Below, piece after piece: positions 56,462-64,000 of a stretch of 64,000 bases of DNA; the first letter of the stretch is position 1, and every line of letters begins with the position of its first letter. Source of the DNA: Corbicula japonica. Its lineage: Eukaryota > Mollusca > Bivalvia > Venerida > Cyrenidae. Under the pieces are notes generated by a model, which was given only the letters and a program-made list of their open reading frames with translations, ran no database searches and was not told the DNA's origin. Made by a program: the position numbers and the translations under genes. The DNA lies in assembly GCA_038501625.1 (NCBI GenBank), contig JAZAYU010000088.1, positions 248,001 through 312,000 on the forward strand. Direction: 5' to 3'.

Positions 56462-56955
56462 TGATAGTGCCTCTAGCTGGGAGCGAACCTGCACCGTCAC
56501 GGCGACAGCGCCTAGCCCTGCAATTCCTGCGACACAACCAATTGAGCTAACCGGGACAACCCCAAAAACGGTTGATCGGATAGCCCTGATATACATAACA
56601 ATCGCTGCATGACATCGATAACGGGTTATTTTACTGATAACAGTACTGACTATATGTACGGGGAGACTTTTTACGGCCGCCACACTGCACAAATAGCGCT
56701 ACTGTGAATTTCAAATGATAGTGCCTCTAGCTGGGATCGAGCCTGCACCGTCACGGCGACAGCGCCTAGCCCTGCAATTCCTGCGACGCAACCAATTGAG
56801 CTATCCGGGACAACCCCAAAAAAGGTTGATCGGATAGCCCTGATATACGTAACAATCACTGCATGACATCGGTAACGGGTTATTTTACTGATAACAGTAC
56901 TGACTATATGTACGGGGAGACTTTTTACGGCCGCCACACTGCACAAATAGCGCAT
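56462..56955 (-). repeat. tRNA-derived SINE-like repeat, two tandem units
   Basis: Two head-to-tail units (56462-56711 and 56716-56955) of about 245 bp. On the minus strand each has GGTTAGCTCAATTGG-like A box (56538-56552 in the left unit) and GGTTCGCTCCC or GGCTCGATCCC as B box (56479-56489 and 56733-56743). Both unit ends share tgatagtgcctctagctggg. Upstream of the tRNA part on the minus strand is a conserved module (gcgctatttgtgcagtgtgg ... ccccgtacatatagtcagta) also found at 1798-1874. They lie in a kinesin intron. Confidence 0.65.
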
Positions 56956-56984
56956 AAGAAACACAGTGATATACAAATCCTCAC

Positions 56985-57122
56985 CAGATTTTGCAAGCCA
57001 ACATCTGTAAGCATCTGTGCTCGGGTTTCAAACTCATCGACTGTGCGTAGCGCCCCTTGCAGGGTCTTGTCAATGAACGTCTCACATCCACTGAAGAACG
57101 ACTGACAGATCTCCACTGCCAC
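56985..57122 (-). CDS. KIF14-like: KIF14-like kinesin-3, exon 10 of 13 in window
   Basis: 138 nt, phase 0 both sides, acceptor gtacattacag, donor gtgagg. Reads VAVEICQSFFSGCETF then IDKTLQGALRTVDEFETRAQ. Aligns by eye with the KIF14 tail segment that follows the 'FLEN' region. Confidence 0.74.
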
Positions 57123-57670
57123 CTGTAATGTACACTGTCTACTGACAAGGTGGACTATCGATTGTTTACTAGGATTGTTATTTAGAAAGAATCCATTAAA
57201 CTATAGCTTATTATGTCTCTAGTTTATTTACGTCATGCTAAAACAGCTTAAAACTTGGGTTTATGTTATAAAGATGGTTGCCTTAGAACTTTTGGAGAAC
57301 ACTGTACTAAAGTCTATATAAAACCTGGACATCCCTAGACACATACAAGAGAAAAAGCCCAAACAGCTGGGGAACTGACTAATGTGGGTCTACAAAGGTG
57401 GTAAATGTGACCTTATGACACAAACTTAACAAGGGGCTCCACTGGACCCAGGAGATGACCCTTTGACTCTTGAAATTATCCAAAAGCCTCACATGGACCC
57501 CAATGATTTTGGTTTACAGTCAATTTCTCCTTTAAAAGCGTTAATTTGGCTGTTAACTGGCAAAATCCCCTAAAATGATTAATATGATTTTTGAGATTCT
57601 TCTGCCAGTGGAGCCCCTGAATTAACAGGAATAAAAAGACAAAGTAAGTTAAGAAGACAAACTATCTTAC

Positions 57671-57829
57671 AGTGTTGAGCTCTGTGCTAGTGGGTGTTTC
57701 ATCAAAGTACAACATGCGTGCGTCTGTAGCTAGAGCCAGCTCTCCCGTCAGCTTACACACATTTAGGATGCCATCAGAAAGTCGACTTGTTGCCTCAACT
57801 ATCAAGCTGTCAATGTCCCCTTCACAACC
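57671..57829 (-). CDS. KIF14-like: KIF14-like kinesin-3, exon 9 of 13 in window
   Basis: 159 nt, phase 0 both sides, acceptor acatgttgcag, donor gtaaga. Begins GCEGDIDSLIVEATSRL, which continues GGHIVRFMQ of the preceding exon. This GG..(x)FMQGC..DI segment is the best single match to the vertebrate KIF14 tail. The middle (ELALATDARMLYFDETP) follows the same order as in that protein. Confidence 0.76.
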
Positions 57830-58009
57830 CTGCAACATGTTACACACAATGTATTAATTAACAATAATTTCCTAGCAATAGACTATAGTCATCTGTTAAC
57901 AACAACACTTAATGGATTTTAAATATGTAAAACTAACATGAATAGAAGTTTGTAAATGAAACTTACATACAGGATGTTCAATGGAGTATAAGAAGATCAG
58001 GGATTGGCA

Positions 58010-58200
58010 TTGGCAGTGAGAATAGGGACAAGTTTTCCAATTTAATGGAGAACTTTTGAAAGTTTTCAGCTTTCTGTAAAAAAATATATAGAAAAAAAAT
58101 ATAAAAAAAACCTTCTCTTGTAGCTAAGAGGGAGAAATTCTGGACATTTGAGAGACTATTAATTTTCTACCAAGACTCCCTCTAAACCATTCCCTGAAGA
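58010..58200. repeat. Dispersed repeat, related to 63360-63530
   Basis: Both copies share gaaagttttcagc, cttctc, gggagaa, gagactatt, ccctctaa and ccattcc in order, with many changes. Probably an old SINE-like element. Confidence 0.5.
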
Positions 58201-58223
58201 TGAATAATTTCACCAGGTATTAC

Positions 58224-58555
58224 CTGCATAAATCGTACAATATGACCTCCTATATTTCGAACATGGTCGAGCAGCCTTGATAAGAGATCTTCCACTAACG
58301 CCGAGTCCAAGTCTTTATGCATTGATGCCCAAATCAACATGTTGTTCAACAATGTGTGAAAACTGGTGGTCAACTGCATACATGTAAGTTGGAGTAGATC
58401 ACTTTGACTGGCCTCGTTGTTGTTTGGTTCTCTGGTGCTTGGCATGCTGTTTGATTCTCTGGTGCTTGTGATGTTGGTAGCTTGGTCCAGACAGGACTTC
58501 AGGCTGTGGCACGAGTGTAACACCTTGTCTGCTATACTTTCTTCCATACTTGATG
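58224..58555 (-). CDS. KIF14-like: KIF14-like kinesin-3, exon 8 of 13 in window
   Basis: 332 nt, starting with two bases of a split Ser codon after acceptor ttcactttacag and ending MQ in phase 0 at donor gtaata. Begins SSSMEESIADKVLHSCHSLK. A low-complexity Ser/Thr/Asn stretch (NITSTRESNSMPSTREPNNN) separates two helical parts, the second being LLQLTCMQLTTSFHTLLNNM, then LLDHVRNIGGHIVRFMQ. Confidence 0.75.
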
Positions 58556-59257
58556 CTGTAAAGTGAATAAAGTTCTAACTACATAAAGTCACCTTTCGAG
58601 AAAAAAGCACTCCTTCATATCTCAATACACTGTTGCACATAAAGCTCTTTGGAATAGAACATCTGTTTGGCAATTACATGTGTATAAAAGTTGAAACTAG
58701 ACTTACAACACTAAACGATGAAAATATCCATGAAATTTCTGGCTTTCCTCTAGTAAACATTCATCTTGAACGCACTCAAAAAAAGTTCTACAACTTAAAA
58801 CCTATTTTGTAAATGTACACAAAATTTTGAATTTGAAGTAACGCATGGACATATCTAGCTCGAACTATATTGTCTGATTTTTGAATTTCCTACTAACAAG
58901 TATCTGCAAAGTGAAAAGAAATGGTCATACTCGCTGTTTTTTCTACATTTTAATATACTGACACTATGATAGAAGCAGCATTGTGGCAATTTTAACACAT
59001 CATGGTCGCAATAATTCCCAAGCATTTAAAAGCACTATTTATTTGATTTGACACAGCATTTGAAAATTTGTAAACATCAGCTCAGGACAAATGTACATTG
59101 CTGACATAGGACAGTAGAAAACTAATCCAGGATCCATTAGGAAATCATGTCACAAAGCACAATGTTTCTCTGTACGTCACATGTGTTTCTACACACGTAT
59201 GCCAGCATATTTTAAAGTATTAAGTGTGTAACATGTGTGTGTTTACACTCTACTTAC

Positions 59258-59356
59258 ATTTGATAGTGCTCAAAGTAACGTTCATGATGTCTTTACAGAG
59301 AGATGCTGTGCTGGGGGCTGAACATCGAGCACAGTTATCTCCCCTGCTCACTGAAT
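59258..59356 (-). CDS. KIF14-like: KIF14-like kinesin-3, exon 7 of 13 in window
   Basis: 99 nt, acceptor tttattgcag, donor gtaagt. Reads D-S-V-S-R-G-D-N-C-A-R-C through CKDIMNVTLSTIK plus one base. Phases fit both neighbours. Confidence 0.7.
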
Positions 59357-59602
59357 CTGCAATAAAAATAAACTTAAAATGACTGTGTATCCACCTTGTA
59401 TACTAGAATTTTTTTATCTTCTATAACTCCATGTTGAAAATGAAGTTATCTGTTTACTATTAACATTTAAGGGACTGAGATTTGAGCACTCAATTAGGGA
59501 CTAGATTTCAGGGAGTTAGAAGAAAACCACCTTATTTGGAAACAAGTGGATAAGGATTAACAATAAATATATAAATATATCGTGTAAAGTTGTAATTCAT
59601 AC

Positions 59603-59694
59603 CTTTTCTGATCATACTACTATTGATACTGGAGACACTGGACAACAGGGCCTGTCTTAAGCCAGGGGATGTTAATGACCGTCGTTCACCATTC
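59603..59694 (-). CDS. KIF14-like: KIF14-like kinesin-3, exon 6 of 13 in window
   Basis: 92 nt, acceptor ctggtttcag, donor gtatga. After the split Lys codon it reads NGERRSLTSPGLRQALLSSV and ends SSMIRK. Basic, Ser-rich and with SP/TP sites, so a likely phosphorylated linker (inference). Confidence 0.7.
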
Positions 59695-60056
59695 CTGAAA
59701 CCAGTATACGATACTTTAAAATCTAGAAACCAAACTACCTTACAACAAAAATGTTTCGATTCACAAAGAAATCTAACTTAAAAGTGAAGACTTACCAACA
59801 TAATTGTCTGAATCACTTAATCACAGAATGTCTAAAATCTGTAATTATTTCTTGTAAAATGTCAAAGCTTCCCAATCTGTCTATTGCACTAACATGCTGG
59901 TCAGCATAAAAAGTTAGAATCATTCCTCAGATTATTAACTACATTGATATTGTACTGAATGGAACATTTTCCTACGCTGACTTACTCCAACACACACTAA
60001 TTACGACAAACATTCAATATAAAACACATACACACAATATTACACACACACTTACT

Positions 60057-60151
60057 TGGGAGAGGAAGGGGACATCATGATGGAATCCTTGCCCCACTGG
60101 TCCTCTAGGTCATTGAATACTTCATCTTCATCTGTGCTTTCTGACTCATTC
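60057..60151 (-). CDS. KIF14-like: KIF14-like kinesin-3, exon 5 of 13 in window
   Basis: 95 nt, acceptor aacctgtctag, donor gtaagt. Reads NESESTDEDEVFNDLEDQWG then KDSIMMSPSSP. The acidic stretch with DLEDQW stands where KIF14 has its acidic 'PEDEWEPD' segment. Confidence 0.74.
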
Positions 60152-60474
60152 TAGACAGGTTAACAAAAAACATAAGGAATTATCATATCTAGTAAATTTA
60201 ATTTAATATCATTTTAATTCATACTGCTGAGGCCAGGAGCATTTTTGACCTTCGCATGGAAAACATTAAGTCATATGACAAAAATAGATTCTTGAAATGC
60301 TACTGTCTTCTAACTGCATCAAATTTGCTCCTAATCTTTAACAGTTATATTCTTGTGTTGATGGTATCTAGATGGTGACAAATAATGCTTTAAATAATTG
60401 CTTTTGCAAAATGAAATAAATAACACAGCCTTTATTGTTACAGTGGAAATGTTCAACCTTTGATAAGTACTGCT

Positions 60475-60622
60475 GGGCTGAAGGTTATAAAGCTGAGATT
60501 GGAAACCAGTCTCAAATCTCAAGCATCTGATTGGCTGAAATGGCGACTGGTCGCCATTTCAGCCAATCAGATGCTTGAGATTTGAGACTGGTTTCTATGC
60601 TCAGTTTTATAACCTTGGGCAC
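60475..60622. mobile_element. Palindromic MITE, family A
   Basis: gctgaaggttataaagctga to ctcagttttataaccttggg, near-perfect foldback with both AGCCAATCAG motifs intact. It ends 21 bp before the donor side of the next kinesin exon (60644). Confidence 0.92.
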
Positions 60623-60643
60623 TGGGTGCATGTGTGCATTTAC

Positions 60644-60784
60644 CTGATAGAGGTCCCTCATCTGTATGAGTTTCTCCTCAAACTTGTTCAGTGACCAGTG
60701 AGTGCACACGTTCAGCTTGGAATTGTACAGTTTGATCACAGTCTTAACTTCCTCTCCATCCAGATAATCCTCTCGGCTGAACAC
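60644..60784 (-). CDS. KIF14-like: KIF14-like kinesin-3, exon 4 of 13 in window
   Basis: 141 nt, phase 0 both sides, acceptor cgttatttactcag, donor gtaaat. Reads VFSREDYLDGEEVKTVIKLY then NSKLNVCTHWSLNKFEEKLI and QMRDLYQ. The W-S-L-x-K-F-E-x-K-L...M-R-x-L-Y pattern is a kinesin-3 hallmark between the FHA/coiled-coil region and the tail, and is the key evidence for the family. Confidence 0.8.
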
Positions 60785-61264
60785 CTGAGTAAATAACGTA
60801 CAATCATCATCAGCATCATTGTTGAAGGACAACCATATTATACCAGTTAGGCCTTAACACCCCTTTGTTAATTTTAACTGTTTCGGACATGCAATTTGCA
60901 TAATAAAACAATGAAAGCTTTCTTTTTTATTTAAAAAAATGCATTTGGGTTGAAATGATTTTGCTTTGAATAATCCCACAAACTATTTGCTGGTAAGAAT
61001 GAAAATCAAAGACTGCTGGAAGGTATATTATCGTGACAACTATTGCCACCTCAGGTTTCCATATACATGTATCAATGTGTATATATGTCAGTCAGATAAT
61101 TGTAAGTTTGATTGTTTAGGAACTTTTATCATTTTTAGCTGAATGATACGTAAAATTCATCATTGCAAAAAGACAAGACAAACTCACTTAGAAATGAATT
61201 ACCGGTAACTTCAATTTATTTTGTTAGCATTAAAACACCAATCATAAATGTTGGGAATACTCAC

Positions 61265-61341
61265 AGTGTTTTTCTTGAGGTATTGACTGATCTTGTTGGC
61301 CTCCCTAACTTTCAAAGCAATCTTGTAAAGATCCATCTTGC
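61265..61341 (-). CDS. KIF14-like: KIF14-like kinesin-3, exon 3 of 13 in window
   Basis: 77 nt, acceptor ttttccaatgcag, donor gtgagt. Reads (G)KMDLYKIALKVREANKISQ then YLKKNT. The REAN.IS.YL pattern precedes the WSLxKFE region in kinesin-3 proteins. Confidence 0.76.
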
Positions 61342-61559
61342 CTGCATTGGAAAAACAGAAGATTATCCCTTACACTTCATCACATCAAGGCTTTACATGC
61401 TAAGTACAGAATGTATCCTGTCACAAGTCTTATGAGGGTTTACACCATTCATATTCATTAAATTTCTGTACAAAGCACAAATGGACCAGACAAAATTGAT
61501 ATGAAGTTGACTGCGTTACTTTAACTCTTCAGTCAAAGGTAAATTACAAACAACCACCA

Positions 61560-61706
61560 GGGCCCAAGATCATAAAACTAAGTTTTGAGATCAGTCTCAA
61601 ATCTCAAGGATCTGATTGGCTGAAATGGCGACTGGTCGCCATTTCAGCCAATCAGATGCTTGAGATTTGAGACTGATCTCCAGATTTAGTTTTATGATCT
61701 TGGGCA
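61560..61706. mobile_element. Palindromic MITE, family A
   Basis: ggcccaagatcataaaacta to agttttatgatcttgggcac, near-perfect foldback with both CCAAT motifs. Belongs to the 'aagatcataaaac' end variant, like 62291-62440 on its left side. Confidence 0.92.
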
Positions 61707-62290
61707 CAGCGTACATTCTCCAGTGTCTACGCAGATTTGACTGTGCATCCATGCAATCTGGTTAATGACTTTAAAACCCTGATTCTAACACAACTATCAA
61801 GATTCCTTGAAGGCAATGTATGAAAGCGATGGTAATTGAAACTGCGATATATAACTGATTTTCCTTTTCTGAAGTTACACACCATTTTTTTTATCTCATA
61901 AACCGCTTGATGAACAGGCCCAGTGAAGTAGTTATTTTCAAAGAAAGCTATTTAAAGTATATTCATGTTAAAATTGAAATAATAAATAGCTTCAGGTGAT
62001 TAACATCAGTATTCATCAGGGGGCGGATAATTTGGGGTTCAGCATCTGAACACTGCCCAGTGATAAATCCTTCCTCACCGGAAGCTATTTATTATTTCAT
62101 TTATGGAGACAGACCACAGATTTTAGCATTCTGATTGGTTGAAATCCAGCATCTTTTTAGAACTGATCAAAGGGAAGCTTGAGATCTGAGAGTGCCTCAT
62201 TGTGGTTTGAACTGTTTCTTATTCAGATGCAAGTTAGTGCAAAACATTGCTATAAACATTAAATGCACTGTCTCACATTCAATGAAACCA

Positions 62291-62440
62291 GGGCCCAAGA
62301 TCATAAAACTAAATCAGGAGATCAGTCTCAAATCTCAAACATCTGATTGGCTGAAATGGCGACTGGTCGCCATTTCAGCCAATCAGATGCTTGAGATTTG
62401 AGACTGGTTTCCATGTTCAGTTTTATAACCTTCAGCCCTG
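62291..62440. mobile_element. Palindromic MITE, family A, mixed end types
   Basis: Left end gggcccaagatcataaaact, right end gttcagttttataaccttca. The two ends belong to different end variants, and the arms otherwise pair. Both CCAAT motifs are intact. A faint, older relative may lie at 62108-62190. Confidence 0.9.
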
Positions 62441-62564
62441 AGCTTGAGCTGACTATAGAATTAGTTTCTTGCTATGAAGTGAATAAAAAATCTTGAAATA
62501 CATGTATTTCTATATTCACTGAAAAGCAACAGCAGTAAGTTATCACCAAAGATTCAAACTTCAC

Positions 62565-62772
62565 CTGATGAGACTTCGAGAACACTTGCTGTGGGACTTT
62601 TCATCTGTCTGCCGCTGATATCTTTGCGTTGTTGCCTGAGCTCTTCCAGATACTTGAACTGCTTGTCTCGCTGTTGTCTCAGTTCCTCTACATACTTGGA
62701 TTCCTTGTCTCTCTGCTCCTGTAACATCTCGAGGATCCGAGATAATCTCTCCGGCACCAGCTCACTGGATCC
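62565..62772 (-). CDS. KIF14-like: KIF14-like kinesin-3, exon 2 of 13 in window (coiled coil)
   Basis: 208 nt, acceptor gttgttgtag, donor gtgaag. Begins GSSELVPERLSRILEMLQEQ and contains two copies of a 14-residue repeat (RDKESKYVEELRQQ and RDKQFKYLEELRQQ), a highly charged coiled-coil segment. Ends TASVLEVSS plus one base. The doubled repeat may be lineage-specific. Confidence 0.74.
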
Positions 62773-63229
62773 CTACAACAACCAGCCAATCCAAGGTGAC
62801 ACTCAAACACAAAATGGTTATGTACATCAAGCTTATGTGAGTGTTAATTTTGTTGTTGTGTTGCTTATTTAGAGATGTTGGGTAGTTGAAAGATGACATT
62901 CCAGCAGCATGAAAACATGCAAAGTATAGATCTGGTATGAAAGCTGAATGCTTATTTTCTCAGGTTGCAGCTTAAATGTATTTATGCATTTCAACAATCT
63001 CTGACAACACAAGCATGTACTTTGTACAAGATGTCATATTGTCTTTCTGATAAAAATTTTATATTTCTTCAATATCTACAATTTTAATGGAATAAATAAG
63101 CTGAATCATCAAAAAACTGATTTGTAAAAACAGAAACAATATCCAAATGATTGTGAAGGCAGTGGTTACTGTTACTACAAACAGAAATTAACCACTGTGA
63201 GGATTATGGGAAGTATAATTTAGACAAAC

Positions 63230-63295
63230 CTCGCCAGCTGCCTCTGCCTCGAGTTTCTGCCGCTTCCTTCCTGCTAGCACTTGTTGCTCCAGCAT
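63230..63295 (-). CDS. KIF14-like: KIF14-like kinesin-3, first exon visible in window
   Basis: 66 nt, phase 0 both sides, acceptor ttttggttgtag, donor gtttgt. Reads MLEQQVLAGRKRQKLEAEAA then GE, coiled-coil type. The leading Met is internal, since an acceptor precedes it. The next upstream exon lies at or past the window end; ctg at 63998-64000 followed on the minus strand by gttaaa could be its 3' edge, but that donor is weak. Confidence 0.68.
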
Positions 63296-63359
63296 CTACA
63301 ACCAAAACAACTGTATTAAATCTCTGTTGATTTCTGCTAATTCAGGGATCAGCTAAGGC

Positions 63360-63530
63360 TGTGAGCACAGAGAGAAGTGTTTTCAATTTTATGAAGAAGT
63401 TTTGGAAGTTTTCAGCATTCTATAAGAAACACATATGGAAACACTTCTCCCTTACATCAATATTGGGAGAAGTTTTGGAAATTTGGGAGACTATTTCTCC
63501 CAAGTCACCCTCTAAGCCATTCCTTGCTAA
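63360..63530. repeat. Dispersed repeat, related to 58010-58200
   Basis: Shares an ordered set of short landmarks with the other copy (ggaagttttcagc, gggagactattt, caccctctaagccattcc). Lies in the kinesin intron upstream of 63295. Confidence 0.5.
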
Positions 63531-64000
63531 TTTATATGAGAGACAGATTTAGGTAAAAAGTGTCTACAGTCACAGTTTAACATTTTCGGTTTTTGAAATT
63601 TTTGGCAAGAACATCAGTTCATATTTCATTTTCTATTTTACATTATACAATTTTTAAAATAAATTTTGACCACAGAACAGTTTTATTCCAGCGAGCATAA
63701 CATTATCATCAGGTAAACTTTATGACATCATTCTGGTAATGATGTCAACTTCCTAAAGATACATTGTCTGCATGACACTTCTCATTTGCTTTTCAACAAA
63801 CTTTCATCACTAAACAAACTTATCACAAACATTGAGCTGATGTCACCAATGTACTTATTTACATAGCTTCTAACTGCTGCAGGATTTTCTGTCATTCATC
63901 ATTCTTTATCTAGAAAATTTTTCACAAATGTAAATTGTTTTCCTTTTAAACATTTCATCTAAAAATTATAAATGTGACTTCAAAAGAAAGTTTTAACCTG

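Noticed and set aside
56357..56976. Two paralogous 100-111-codon frames, minus strand
   Set aside because: They translate the duplicated SINE-like unit, and their similarity reflects the repeat rather than a gene family.

Overview
This is a window of an animal nuclear genome. It is AT-rich, its genes are split by GT-AG introns, and most of the DNA is repeats. It is most likely from a bivalve mollusc, perhaps a venerid-type clam. The host call is an inference. It rests on palindromic MITEs of about 145 bp, on dispersed 'caaggtcacatgaccc' and 'gggagataactc' type repeats, and on insect-type arylalkylamine acetyltransferase paralogs, features I associate with bivalve genomes. No bacterial operons, CRISPR array or phage genes are present.

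Layout. (1) Positions 518-1127, minus strand: the 5' end of a secreted-protein gene, with TATA box, non-coding exon and signal-peptide exon. Its body runs off the left edge. (2) Positions 3527-4290, plus strand: a weakly supported small-gene terminus. (3) Positions 8130-41466, minus strand: three head-to-tail GNAT acetyltransferase paralogs of the arylalkylamine (AANAT-like) type. Each has a tiny first exon (54, 54 or 42 nt) joined in phase 0 to one large exon (663, 663 or 669 nt). The introns are 4.0, 4.8 and 9.2 kb and full of repeats. The first holds a 5'-truncated LINE. The third holds a higher-order tandem repeat, a trinucleotide array, a tRNA-like sequence and a decayed Ty3/gypsy element with its 3' LTR. 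(4) Positions 42-50 kb: no gene recognised; a 635-bp tandem duplication with strong hairpins and two piggyBac-like MITEs. (5) Positions 50492-63295, minus strand: thirteen consecutive exons that join in frame into the last 656 residues of a kinesin-3 protein resembling KIF14. The motor and FHA domains would lie beyond the right edge.

The repeats dominate. There are nine or more palindromic MITEs of one family, six of them in or just 3' of the kinesin gene. Minisatellites have 38-, 41-, 57-, 60- and 25-bp units. Several perfect or near-perfect long inverted repeats occur, one lying 40 nt after an acetyltransferase stop codon. tRNA-derived SINE units are also present. All exon joins were made by eye from splice sites, reading phase and summed lengths. 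No database search was possible, so family names rest on remembered motifs.
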